Assembly (NCBI RefSeq): GCF_000350225.1
Contig: NW_005179047.1
Coordinates: forward strand, 94,115-158,114
Direction: 5' to 3'
DNA from: Chondrus crispus
Lineage: Eukaryota > Rhodophyta > Florideophyceae > Gigartinales > Gigartinaceae
DNA length: 64,000 nt
Part shown: one piece after another, positions 11,060 to 21,612 of the stretch
How positions within the stretch are numbered: the first letter of the stretch is position 1
Layout of the letters: the number at the start of each line of letters is the position of its first letter
Position numbers and translations under genes: made by a program
The notes under the pieces: model-generated
What the model was told of the DNA's origin: nothing
Databases searched by the model: none
What the model saw: only the letters and a program-made list of their open reading frames with translations

Positions 11060-12822
11060 GAGAGACGCGGTGAGGGCTAGCAGAAGGCGAACGACGGATT
11101 TGTCCGGAGTGTGCGCCGCTGTGCTGAGGGTTGAAGTGAACATTGGCGACCAAAAGGTCCCCTCTCATTGCACAACGCGCCTTTCTCTCGAAAAGCACCC
11201 CGGTAGGGGAACGTTTGTAGCGGTCCATCATTAGCAGAGGAACAAACTTAACGCGGGGTGGGAGGTCGGAGTTTTTAAGCCATTTGATGGTCTGTTCTTC
11301 ATCCAGCTTGTCCAGTTCAGCATTTTGAGCACCTGCCCAGTCATTCGCGTCAGGATATTGTCTGGCTTGTTTGGTCGCTTTGGGAGCAGGAGTGGCAGCG
11401 TCGATGACTTCTGGGTCCGGGTGGGGTAGGTGGCACTTGAAGGCGGTACGCGTGGTGTGTACAGGGTCGTGAAGGGGAGTGTAGGGTTGGAAGTCTGTGG
11501 CTCGCACACGTTGATACTGCTGCGTTCGCATGTTCCTGACCGCGATGTCATGTAGGTCCACTGCGTACATATACATTGCTGGGTAGGAGCGAGGGTCTAA
11601 CTTGCGCACTTTCGCTGGGTCTGTCTTGACGGTCGCTGTACCGAGTTGACTAAATGCAAACAGCGGGTGATCGAGGGGGCCAAACCAATCCGTAAACGGG
11701 AGTTGCTGCGTTGTGGAGTGCCGTGTGATGTTGTACTTAAACACGGCATCGCGGACAGCATCCTCCCAGAAGACCGGCGGGAGGGTAGCATGGAATAGGG
11801 TAGCCCGTGCAGCGCTGAGAAGCGTGCCATTCAGTCGCTCCACGATACTGTTTCGCTGCGGAGTGTAAGGGATAGTCGGCCGGAGCTGAATTCCGTGGCT
11901 GTCATACACTTTTTGGGCAGGCTTGGAGAGGTATTCTCTCGCAATGTAGGTTGTGAAGATTCGTGGAGTTACTCCCTGCAGGTTGCGAATATTAGCGATG
12001 GTGGCCTCAGTAAACTTGACTATGTCGCGCCGTGTGGCTGTGAAGTACACTAGAATATACCGAGACTTGGTATCCACAAAAAGCACAAGATACTTGTTTC
12101 CGTGTATAGACGTAGGCGTAATGGGTCCGCAAGAGTCGGAAGAGATCGATAGGGCAACGTCGTATCGGTGGGTTGTTTGGGTGGTACGGCTTGGGGCGGC
12201 GCTTACCATCCGCGCATCCGGAACAGGAAAGGCGCGGTGGAGGTTCCTTGGGGGTGTCGGGGAGGGGCAGGAGGTTTTTTCGAGCCATATGTTGCAGAGT
12301 AGTTACATGAACATGGTTGAATATGAGATACCACTTGTGATATGCGGCATCTTTGGGCGACGGGGTAGGCAGTGCACCTTGTGGTGGCGGTTGGTCAGGA
12401 AGTCGAAACGTGTGGGCAGGATCGCGCCGTGTACCATTGGACAGGGCTAACTGGTGTAGAGGACTAGCAATCGGGCGGCTTGATGTCTTACTAGTTGGTG
12501 CACGGCCTGACCGAACGGAGGTGGGCGAACGGGAGGGCCGAAGGTCTGGAGTGGGCTTTGCAGGGGCAGGGGCGGTTCGGCTCGCTAGCCGTGGCAGGTG
12601 CGTGCGGTAGTAGCCCCGGAGGAGGCGAGGTTGAGTACGTACGAACCCTGGCGCCAACCGGCAGTGGCTACAGTGCGCGGTGGCCTGGCCGTGTGTATCA
12701 AGCACATAGCCAGTGGAGGGGGTGAAGAGCACTGGGCCATATCGCTTGGCTAGGTCATGTGCGGAAAGGAGGTTGTGGCGAAGTTGAGGGTTGTAGATGG
12801 CCGATAGCTTAATGGTGTTTCC
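11060..12822 (-). pseudogene. pol: Copia protease end, integrase and start of RT
   Basis: Beginning with the protease tail (NTIKLSAIYNPQLRHNLLS), the frame carries the integrase zinc-binding region (HKWYLIFNHVH ... SCSGC) and, after a frameshift near 12150, the catalytic core. The first Asp is present (SISSDSCGPI) and the Glu is present (TPQRNSIVERLNG). The second Asp, normally in a DNGGEY-like motif, is absent (TTYIAREYLS), so integrase is inactive as read. The RT start follows (DANDWAGAQNAELDKL, FERKARCAMRGD). Joining 11060-11064 to 47750 restores a typical Copia ASLHLKIEHFDIKSAF. Confidence 0.85.
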
Positions 12823-13646
12823 CTACGCCGTTCGAATCCTCAGGTTGGCCTGGTGGGTGGCAGAGCGCGAGGTGGAGGTGGCAGTGTGCGTGGTTAGAGG
12901 TGCTGAGAGACGCTGCACATGGGCCGTCGGGTGGTTGATGTGGGTAGGATGTGCGGCAGAGTCAAGCAAGTACTTACGGTCATGGGACCCGGGATCACTT
13001 GGCTGTTGCATTTGACGGGCAAATGCTTGGAGCGCGTCCATGTCCAGAGCAGGGGCTTCATCATGCTCACCAGCCTTCTCATGCGCGTTTGCCTCATTTG
13101 CTTTTGACGGAGCAGCGCGACGGCCAAACTGGCGCGACGGGGCCTGTACGCGGGAGCTCCGCCCACATCTCGATTGGGGGGTCTGTAAGCAGGCGCTGCG
13201 CCTCCGTCGCGGTTGCGGGGAGGGTTGATCTGGTTTAAGGCTTGACCGAGTTGGGCGAATTGGTTGACTGTGAGCCTTGTCATTCCATGCTGATCGTTTG
13301 GGTTGCCGTGGTGCTGGCCGTAGCGTCCACGTCTGCCTGCATTGTCCGGCCGCGGGAACCAACGGCTCCAGTTATCGCCATCGCGAGAACGGCGGGGCGT
13401 GGAAAAGTCCATGGCTCCTTGGGCGTGGGGACGGCGGGTGATGTCGTGGTCCTGGTCAAAGTCTTTGACTTCTTGCAGACAGGAGTGAAAATCGTCGATC
13501 TGTAGTGCACTGTACTCGGTACCGGGAACAGCTGTCCTAATCTCGCCAGAATCGCGCTCGCCGCCGCCACGTGTACCACGGGGTACACGTGTACCCCTGT
13601 CTCTCTGCCGGACCATATCGGTGGACACGTGTGAGCCCTCTGCCAC
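12823..13646 (-). pseudogene. gag: Copia gag remnant and start of protease
   Basis: Two frames, 12894-13646 and 12823-13362, together give a low-complexity Arg/Pro-rich gag remnant with an internal repeat (NRDGGAAPAYRPP / NRDVGGAPAYRPR) and then the protease start YLLDSAAHPTHI. Copia proteases carry D-S/T-G-A followed by a THI-like stretch; here the Gly of DSG is Ala. The frame changes once near 13080, and a TAG ends the protease frame at about 12823. Gag is much shorter than the usual Copia gag, so a deletion is likely. Confidence 0.7.
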
Positions 13647-13652
13647 CTGTCA

Positions 13653-14148
13653 GGCCTATAGGGGCCTTTACTTGGTCCCCTCGCGGCTACACCCGTTATA
13701 TTCTAGTTATTCTAATTTACAGTATAATTTAGCTTCGTCATTACGGCGACGGGGACTATATAGTCAACTCGATAATCAAAGTAAAAAGGCACTAAGCCTC
13801 GGGTCTTTTACCTTGGTTTCAGGATTCTAGGTTGTAGCCTCGACTCGGTACTGGCTCGCCCATACCGACCGAGCCATCTACACCCCTAGAATTCCAACTG
13901 CCTTCCCCGCGCTCGTCGATCCACCCGCGCGAGACCTACGTAAACTACTGTGCTGTCCGTCCTGCTAGCTCTGTTTTTCTCTTAATTCCACTCCTTTTAT
14001 TGCTGACTACCTTGCTACTTTTCTACCGCGCAAGCCGCGCCCGGATCCCAGTTCCGGTCATCCACCGGGTGGTCTCCCGAATTTCCTTACCCGTCCGAAC
14101 GAGCGTCGCTCTGCCTACGGCCCACCACACGTGGCCGTAGCGCACGAC
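13653..14148. other. Probable LTR remnants between Copia and element G
   Basis: No gene was seen in this stretch. On the minus strand, the sequence ending TGACA at 13648-13652, followed by GG and TGGCAGAGGGCTCAC, looks like the end of a Copia 5' LTR and its primer site; its outer end was not found. On the plus strand, the sequence ending GCACGACA at 14149 looks like the end of G's 5' LTR. An A/T-rich tract with TATATAG lies at 13758-13764. Confidence 0.4.
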
Positions 14149-14152
14149 ATTT

Positions 14153-14170
14153 TGGTCTCCCGACCTAGAA
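14153..14170 (+). other. Primer-binding site of element G
   Basis: TGGTCTCCCGACCTAGAA begins three bases after an LTR-like ...GACA end. It would pair with a tRNA ending TTCTAGGTCGGGAGACCA. The same 18-mer, with zero to two changes, lies at the primer site of E (38984-39001) and F (46096-46113), and a perfect extra copy is at 38898-38915. The tRNA was not identified. Confidence 0.6.
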
Positions 14171-14268
14171 GCAGTCGATACTCTCGTGCATCCGAGTGTC
14201 CTCTTCCCTGACCTACTTTCCCTTTCTATCTCCCCTCCCTCACGCACCGACTGTTAGGTGTATTCGCC

Positions 14269-15283
14269 ATGGTGACCGGTTCCGAGTCCTCCCATGACAC
14301 TCGTCCGAGAGACGTCCCAGCCCCGTTCGCGGCGTGGATCACGCGGAACCGCCGCGAAGGCCTCCGTGAAGCCGAGAGGTTCTCTCTCAACTTAATCGAG
14401 GAGAAACGGAACTTGCACACCGCCAAGATACTCGAGATGATGGACAGCCTTGTTGCTGGTAAAATCCCCGCTCAGGCGGTGGTACAGTCCCAACAGGGAC
14501 GTGATCGCCTCGCCCCGCTAGAAGGCGTTCTCACTCGAGCGTGGCAGAAGGACATCGGGTCCACCGTCGACAAGACGCTCCTTCCTCTACGGGAGGAAGT
14601 AAATCGCCTGACGCAGGAATCAACCACCTCCGTCGGCGTAACCTCGCCTTGGAACCGGCGCAAACACGACCCGCCCCCGGTAGACAAGACGAATCGACCG
14701 TGTCGAGGCCAAGATCTAACCCGCAGCTACATGCGTTACAACCGTTGGACGAAAATCTACTGTTCGCCGACGTCACGAAATCGGCTCTCACGGCCGCCGG
14801 GATCCCGTTCCCCGATCCCCTGACGATGGAGGGACAACGAGATCCTATCCCGGACCTAGCGGCCGCCCGAGGCCCGTCGCCAAGATCGTCCCGCGACAAG
14901 AAGATCAAGACCGAAGGCCGCCGTCACAAGTCCGGCCACGGAAGCCGACCTGACCCGGAGGATTTCTCCGGTTACTCGGGTGGATCCCTGCCCTCAGCTT
15001 CAGAGTCCGACTCCGATTCGGACTCCGAAGCCGAGGCATTCACGGTACCACAACCGACCTTCGGCCCTAAGGCGAAGGGTGTCACGGGGTGGAAACCGAC
15101 AAACCACCGCTTCCGAGGCGCGGGTAATTATCGAGCTTACCGTCTCGTGAATACCGACCCCACCGTCGATGCAAAGGTGTACGCCACGACGCGCAAGCGC
15201 GTGCAATATCTCCTCTTCGTAATGGGAGAGGACAAGTTTAACGGGTCCGACCCGATCAAAGTCATTAGCTTTTTGGCTAGATG
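14269..15283 (+). pseudogene. gag: Gag of gypsy-like element G, cut by the E LTR
   Basis: Two plus-strand frames (14269-14823 and 14541-15283) overlap and appear to be one gag with a frameshift. The N-terminal part is charged and probably helical (LREAERFSLNLIEEKRN, DKTLLPLREEVNRLT); the middle is acidic and Ser-rich (SASESDSDSDSEAEAF). The C-terminal part resembles the start of a gypsy capsid domain (KVYATTRKRVQYLLFV, GEDKFNGSDPIKVISFL). It breaks off at 15283, where the E LTR was inserted, so capsid end, zinc knuckle and pol of G are missing; they are predicted to lie left of the window. Confidence 0.65.
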
Positions 15284-16220
15284 TGTAGTGCAATGCGCCT
15301 GTCAGGCAGAGACCAAGGTCCGACGGTCCAACACAAACAACAACAACAAAAACAACAACTGCCAACGGTACAGCGCTACGGAGTGTTTGAAGCTCCCTGT
15401 CCTCTTTAAGCGGGTTTGCGGCCCGCAGTAGCTCGAATCCCTGATAGGAGGGGGGCAAAGAGAAGGGCCCAGCCCGGGATCGGTGAATGGTGGTAGAGAC
15501 TTGTGAAGGCAACTGCTCGACGAGTTCGGAGGGGTCTCTAGGTAAACCTGGTCCCATGGGTCGTAAATCCAATGCTCGAAGAGCGCCTTGTACACCTTAT
15601 ACCCTTGATAAGGTCTTCAACGGGGACGTCGCAACGTAGCCCGTCGGGAAAGAAGAAAACGTAGCAGCGCTACACCGTCGTACTGCCCGATGGCAAAGTA
15701 CCAACACCGGATCGGTCGCAACCAGATTCCGATGGAACCAACGCTGAGAAAAGCACCACTGGTGGACCAACACACAAGCCAGATGGCTAATGACGTCACG
15801 TTGCGGATCGCAATCCTACAAGGTGGGACCAAATCAAGATTAAGGGAAATTAGGATAGGGAAATAAAGGAAAATTAATAAGGAAAAAGGGGACCCCGAGC
15901 GCAAAGGACACCGTAGGCTAGAGTAGAAGGGAATGTCTTGTAAAAGACGGACTTCGACCAAGGCGATATCAAACTCTGGCAACTCGGGTTGTCTTTATTG
16001 ACTTGGTCGGTCAAAGGGCTAAGTTATATAGAGCCCCGCCGGGGCGAGTACAGTAGCTCCCGGCTCTAGATTCTAGATCTAATTAGTAAATAAATTAAAT
16101 AATTGAAATAATCGTGGGCTTCGTCGCACACGTGTGTCCCCCAAACCCGAACTACAGTATCCAATTTTTTTCCTTTTTCACTTCTTTTCACCCCCCTTTT
16201 CAGGTGCGTATTGCACTACA
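15284..16220 (-). repeat. E 3' LTR (copy B), probable 3' end of right-hand E
   Basis: This 937 bp LTR has the E termini and is oriented minus. In that sense it is preceded by the purine tract AGAAGGGGGATA (16221-16232), as is LTR copy A, so it is a 3' LTR. It is shorter and more diverged than the other three. The bases outside it are CATCT in element sense (AGATG at 15279-15283), predicted to be the TSD of this E insertion. Confidence 0.85.
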
Positions 16221-18480
16221 TATCCCCCTTCTGAGCGCCCTTGCGCAACACCAAGCCATCGTATACTCTCCTGCCGCCCCGGACCGTGTTTTCCAATCGG
16301 CAATCACTCTGCGCGGCGTTCTAGCAGGGGTAAGACGAAAATACCATGCTTCCTTCTCCGTCGGAACACTCGGACAATAGTGCCACCCGTAAACGTCCGG
16401 GTGTGGGCTTTTCTCGCAACTCCGAAGTGCCCCGGGGTCTTCCTTCCATACCCCGTCTACCCCCTGTTATTTTCAACTTCCTCCTCTTTTCGTTTCTGCG
16501 TACCGTCACTGCGGTCATGCTATTGCGGAGCCCGCGGCCCCCTCCAAGATCGGAGACCCTAGCTTCTTCGTCCTCTGATCCTTGCCGCGACAGCACTATA
16601 GGAGTCTTCTGCGACTTTCCTCTAGTCGACCTGCACCGCTTTTCCATTTGCATCACGGTCCGCGTTATTCCTCCTGTTTTCATAAATTTCCTCCTCTTTA
16701 TCCTGGGCAATTTTCCTCCCTTTTTTCATGTGCCTTGACTCTGCGCTACGAGGGAGGCAACGTGCGTGTTTACAGCATCTCCGACTTCCTCCTTTCTTTT
16801 GACCTCTTCTTGCCGTCGGCAGGGGCGTGGCGGTCCCATACAATTTTTCTAGTCGCCCTCCCCCCCTTTTGTTCGGCCGTCACGAGACGTCATCAATGAT
16901 CGCACTTTCAGTTGCCCCGTTGCCCGTTTGGAGATTCCTCATGAAGGAAATACAGTCTCCCGTAGAGTCTCTGAGGTGGTCTGCTTTTCTTTCGTCCTCT
17001 TCATTTCTCAATTTCCCCCAATTTCCTGCGCATTCTCTTTCTCCCATCCTCGATGTGCGTCTTCCCTTTCCTCCTCTTTTGTGGTTTACCTCCTCTTTTT
17101 GTCTCTCCCTTTTTACCTCTTCAATTTCCTCACTTACCTCCTCTTTTCCGCGCATCGAGCAGCCCCCGATTTCCTAATCCCTCGAAAACTGTCATTCTGA
17201 CAATGAGCATCTCTACGACGACTCCCTACAACTTTTCTCTGTTGTAGTTGCCGGTTCGGCTCAGTTCCCCTGTACGCCCTTAGTGGCATTCGCCACTTCC
17301 GCGACCTTCCGTTTCATTGCTGTCCGTTTTTAGTTCCTCGATCGGAAGCCCTTTCCCCTGTTCACATTTCATGCCATAAAAAATATTGAACCGACGACGG
17401 AAGCTCCGCCGGGAAACTTCTGCTCTCCCGACTCCGGCGGGGTCAAGAACCCGTTTCATTCACACGTAGGTTCTACCCTCTCTCTCTTTGACATCATCCC
17501 TTACGTGGAGATTCAGATTCGCGACGCGATAGGTGTGGAGACGTCAATGTCGTTGCCCGTGATCTCATTGTGTCCTGACGGCGATTCGTAACTAGTTGAG
17601 GTGGCGACGAGGGTTCCTCGTACACGTCCGGTCATACGTATTACGATTAGGTGATCGCATCGCGATGAGCGACCATCTTGATCTTGTCTCGGATCGTGCA
17701 TTTAGATGGTATTCCGGGGTTCACGGCGACCCCATTCTCACATAGTGTCATCCGCCTGGTCGCCTAACTTGGCGTTTTCGTCCTTGCTGTCGGGCGAGCT
17801 TCCCTCGCTCTGTCATCAGGGACACAGGGCGGCGCGTGTAGCCTGTAGGTCGTGAAAACCAGTTAACAACTCGTGTGCGAGGCCATCGGCGAAATCACCT
17901 AGCGTACCGGTGGTCTCGAAAATGACGGGCGAAACTTCTTCGCTATGCGATTACAGCGCGCGCTCGCTCGATGCACTTCCCGACAGTCGCGTGGGTAGGA
18001 CTTCATCCTTTCCCTTTTCCTTGAATGTCATTCTCCTCGAAGTACGCTCGTGATCATCATGATTAAACAATCACAGTGATGGCTGGTGCCTTGTGCGCGA
18101 GAAGGGGGGTCGTAGTCGAGCTCCTCCCTTCGTGCACATTGTGATATGTCGTGGATCGGCGGCCATGGCTCATGCCAACAAACCAGCGTGATTTCTTGCC
18201 GTGACTATGGTTTTCCGTAATTTCGTTAATATTTTCAAACGGCGATTGACACCTCTGTTCTCGTGCGTTTGCTGGCGGAGCGCGCGCATTCCTAAGTCAA
18301 TCTCAATGACTCGTGGCTCCGAGGGGGCCTGTGTGTTCCTCTCTCTTCGCGTCTCGATGACAGACTAAGTCCTCATATGGGTACTCCTGCAGTCGCAGTT
18401 CGGTTCCCCGTTGCGGAACATGTCTAAAAATTGCGATTTCCATTCGAATGGATAAAAACGGGGGGGGCGTGTTCGGAGGT
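16221..18480. other. Internal 3' region of right-hand E, with relic antisense ORF
   Basis: The plus strand at 16346-16738 encodes a relic (KRPGVGFSRN, GLPSIPRLPP) matching the start of the antisense ORF beside the left E copy. The frame then dissolves into a pyrimidine-rich tract with repeated TTTCCTCCTCTTTT-like motifs (16470-17200). From 17200 to 18480 no gene or repeat was recognised. The region ends near 18480-18540, where CGGAG motifs begin. Confidence 0.5.
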
Positions 18481-18539
18481 CAAAATTAGTGCGGTGATAG
18501 ATACAGTGCTTTGCAAGACCTGAAACAGTCCTTAGTAAA

Positions 18540-18765
18540 CCTAATGCATGCTCATCGGAGGTACTGCGGAGGCTCTACGGACCACACGTATGCAGAACGG
18601 AGTGTCTCCGGATGGCCACTGGAGTCAGTTCGGCAAAGTTTTCCAAATCCTGACAATAAGCGTACAGTATCCGGAGGGTTTCCGAAGGACATTTGATAGC
18701 AGTTCGCATTGTGTTTAAGGAACGTAGTACCACCGGAGGGTACTCGTAGTTCAGATCATTTAAAA
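18540..18765. repeat. Cluster of CGGAG/CTCCG motifs, possible CACTA subterminal repeats
   Basis: Short motifs recur in both orientations: ATCGGAGGTACT, TGCGGAGGCTCT, AACGGAGTGTCTCCGG, ATCCGGAGGGTTTCCG and CACCGGAGGGTACTCG. A similar cluster lies at 29466-29690. CACTA transposons have such short repeated motifs inside their termini, where the transposase system binds. No CACTA/CACTG terminus was identified with confidence. Confidence 0.4.
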
Positions 18766-19107
18766 TCATATACGGCTATGAGAGTCCTGGAATGTAGGAT
18801 ACTCCAATAAAAGACCACAATCATCCTGAGCCCACTTGCGGAGGCTGACGTGATCGCGACTTGGATTTTGTGCTCGTTTCCAAGGGGCGAGGATTTTCCG
18901 AAGTGAGATCAGGTCCTCCAGTAGGTCGTGCTCAGACGTTTTGTTCTGCTCTACTGCTGCAGCCCATACTGAAGGCGTTGCGTTGTTGGCTTGCAGCTTA
19001 ACGTCGAATGCTGTATTCGTCTTGACCACTGCAACCGCAATCCCGGACGCCATACTAGAAGTGGCACGTGGGGCAACAGACGTCTCGAGGCGGACCCTGT
19101 GGTGCAT
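18766..19107 (-). CDS. Hypothetical protein, 113 aa
   Basis: The frame reads MHHRVRLETSVAPRATSSMA and continues with a charged, probably helical C-terminal half (DLLEDLISLRKILAPWKRAQ). No family was recognised, and no promoter or conserved neighbour supports it. It lies between the CGGAG motif cluster and the U2A'-like gene on the same strand. It may be a chance ORF or a captured fragment. Confidence 0.2.
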   Translation of the reverse strand: MHHRVRLETSVAPRATSSMASGIAVAVVKTNTAFDVKLQANNATPSVWAAAVEQNKTSEHDLLEDLISLRKILAPWKRAQNPSRDHVSLRKWAQDDCGLLLEYPTFQDSHSRI

Positions 19108-19237
19108 AGCTCGCGAGATTCGCGATGCAACATACTCCCAGGATCGCTTTCGCGTGAAAATGAGCGAGGAAGACTATTCGATTTATTCTCTCCACGAGAA
19201 AGTCCTTCGCCGGCAGAGGCTGCAACAGCTTTGGAAA

Positions 19238-19914
19238 CTACGCGCTCGGTCTCGCTCCCCTTCCCTGCTTCGCAAGCAGCCGCGCCACGTCGCCGTCCCT
19301 GACCAGCTTTCGGATGTGCGCCAGCTCCACGACAGAGCCCGCCTTCTCCGCGGCCGCGCGCACGCCTTCGCGCTGCTCCTGCGACAGCCCTCCCGCGCCC
19401 TTTTCCTCGCCGCTCTCGCGCGCGCCGCCGTTGGCCTTCTCCCTGGGCGCGCCGCCGCCGCTCGCCCGCACGTGCCCAAAATCCAGCAGCTGCAGCTGCG
19501 GCAGCTGCTCGGCCACGCGCGCGCAGCCCATGCGCAGCGCGACACCGCGTTGCCGCGCACTCACAGCCGCCGCAGCCGCCGCAGCTCCACCAGGTTGAGG
19601 TCGGCCATCGTCGCGATCCGGTTCCCCGTCAGCACCAGCGTGCGCAGGTTTGGCAGCGACTGCGCGAGCCGGCCAGTGATCCGCGCGATCCGGTTCCCGC
19701 CCAGGTGCATCGTCGTTACACGCGGGAACGGCGGGAACGTGTCCTCCACCGTCGTGATCACGTTGTTGGATAGGTCCAGCGTGTCGAACCCGTCGCGCGC
19801 CCTCGCTAGGTTCTCGATCGCAGGGATCGACAGGTTCTGTAGCACCAGCGTCCGGTCCCCCACGCATATCAGCACCGCCGTAGACTGCTGCACCAGTTCG
19901 GAGGTTAGACGCAT
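19238..19914 (-). CDS. U2 snRNP A'-like leucine-rich-repeat protein, frame interrupted
   Basis: The protein starts MRLTSELVQQS and shows the U2A' pattern: DRTLVLQNLSIPAIENL, then LRRs with DTLDLSNNVIT, MHLGGNRIARI and LVLTGNRIATM, and after the break QLQLLDFGHV, which matches the LRR cap. The C-terminal tail (VELAHIRKLVRDGDVARLL) resembles the helical end of U2A'. The family partners U2B'' in the spliceosomal U2 particle. A TGA at 19561-19563 and a one-base frame change within the next 40-60 bases break the protein, yet residue spacing across the break is nearly that of the family. The break contains GTGAGT, so a tiny intron is possible, but splicing it out would delete conserved residues. 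A pseudogene or an assembly error is more likely. Confidence 0.6.
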
Positions 19915-20240
19915 ACCGACCGCGCGAGCGTGCACGTTCACCGAGCGGCGGACGGAGAGGAGGAGGGGGAGAAGGGGAAAATGTGGCGCGACGAGGGCGG
20001 GGGTGTGCTACGAGAAAGGCGTACGAAGGTGCGGGGTATGGGGACGGCTGACGGCGTTGAGACCAATTATTAGAGAGTTTATGCAGATGATTTTTTTGTG
20101 CTTCCCGAAACAAATTTCGGTACACGTATGTCACGTTTGCGATTGCAACGAAAAAACCAAAATATTCGCGAAATGCGTTTTCGTAACGTGCATGAAGCGC
20201 AAATCGTCTCCTGCCCTCATCTTCATCACCTCCCGTTTCC

Positions 20241-21380
20241 TTGTCTACATCCCCGCCCGCTATTGGCTTTCCCTTCTCTCTACCACCGCTCTTTCATGGC
20301 ATCCATCCTCGTCTCGGCGTCTCCCATGATATCGAAAGACCCCTTCCCGTCCCTTTCGCGTCTCACCATCCCCTCTACGAACAATTCAAACGCGTCTCCA
20401 ATTTCTACTTCCTTGTCATTGCCGTTATCTCCTTCATTCCTAACATCTCCCCAAGTACCCCATTTGCAAGCGTCCTCCCCCTTTTCGTCGTTGTCGGCTT
20501 CGGTTTTGCGAGAGACATCTTCGAGGACATCAAGCGCGCAAACGATGATCGTCGCCAAAACAGCGAGGAAAGGCTTATCATGGCCCGCGTCCCGGAAAGC
20601 ATCCAGACGAAGAAGCAGCTCTCTTTGGTCACATCAGAGACTGCCCATACGCTGCAAGCCGCCCATCTGGAGCCTGACTTGCATCGCACTATCGCTTCAA
20701 GAGACATTGCCGTTGGTGACATCGTTCTCGTGCGCAAAGAAGAGGTTTTTCCGTGTGACCTCGTCCTCTTGCATTCCGCTTTAGAAGGCGGTATTGCCTA
20801 CGTGTCTACAGCAAACTTGGATGGTGAGTACAATCTAAAGCGTGTCATCGTCGCCTCAGCTACCGCTGAAATCGAACATCCTTCTCAGCTTCCTGCCGTC
20901 AAGGGCGAGATCAGAGCTCAAAGGCCTTCCACTGCTCTGCACGAGTTTGAAGCCTCCATTGAACTCAGCGGCGAGGGCCCCGTCCCGCTCGGCCCGTCGT
21001 CGCTGCTGCTCAGAGGAAGTATCTTGAGAAACACCGAGTACATTTATGGTATTGCTGTGTACACTGGATTGGATACTAAAGTTGCACTAAACATGCGCAA
21101 CTCCCCAAGCAAAATGGGTTCCGTTGAGCGCAAACTTAACTGGGTCGTCCTTATGTTGTTTATTGCCCTCGCTACCCTCGTCATCACAGGCGCAATTGTC
21201 GATGAGCTTCTGGAAGACTCCGCGGAGGCGTTGACAATCGCGCTGCGTGTGGCCGGCGGTGCAAGGATTGCGCGTAGATTCAGCGGTAGGGACAAACTCA
21301 GGAGCGTGGATGATTTTACGACGGCAGAGATCGGATGCATTGACCTTTTGAGCGGACCCGAAGAGGGTGCTCAAAATTGA
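20241..21380 (+). pseudogene. P4-ATPase (phospholipid flippase) N-terminal fragment
   Basis: The 379-residue frame has the P4-ATPase first membrane pair (LYEQFKRVSNFYFLVIAVIS ... LPLFVVVGFGFARDIFEDIK), the actuator domain (RDIAVGDIVLVRKEEVFPCD, STANLDGEYNLK), and the LLRGSILRNTEYIYGIAVYT segment before M3-M4. Flippases move aminophospholipids across membranes. Full proteins exceed 1,000 residues. This one ends after M3, with no DKTGT phosphorylation site, nucleotide-binding domain or later helices. The actuator DGET motif, needed for dephosphorylation, reads DGEY. It is therefore a truncated fragment, perhaps captured by a transposon. The N-terminus may also lack an exon; a TSRF-like stretch lies just upstream in another frame. 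Confidence 0.75.
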
Positions 21381-21612
21381 CGGGCAGAGAGCTGTCGGGC
21401 GGAAACTGGGACACAAGGCTGGGGGTGATGGCGCTTAGCAGAAGCACGATGCTGATTCTAAACGCAGATTGAGACCCGCGTATAGGCATGTTTTTGTATC
21501 CACACTTGAGAAGAGGCACGTGACTGGAGGCGTTTGTAGAAGAGAAATTGTGCTCACCCACTTGTAAATTATGTCATTTCGCGATTGCACATGAACACCT
21601 TGTTCACTTCGC

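Larger units (their letters stand above)
11060..13648 (-). mobile_element. Ty1/Copia element, 5' half
   Basis: On the minus strand this runs from a primer-binding-like TGGCAGAGGGC beside an LTR end (TGACA, at 13648-13652) through short gag, protease, integrase and the first part of RT, the Copia gene order. It stops abruptly at the F LTR in RT, at CTCTC. The missing rest is at 47750-49048 on the plus strand, starting with the same CTCTC. Frameshifts and stops in gag, protease and integrase show that it is dead. Confidence 0.9.

Noticed and set aside
12800..12855. tRNA-like stretch (AGCTTAATGG and GTTCGAATCC)
   Set aside because: It is too short for a tRNA, cannot form the anticodon arm, and is Copia protease coding sequence on the minus strand.
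18941..20329. 462-codon plus-strand ORF
   Set aside because: It is the shadow of the GC-rich U2A'-like gene on the minus strand and then of the P4-ATPase; its peptide is Arg/Ala-rich without domains.
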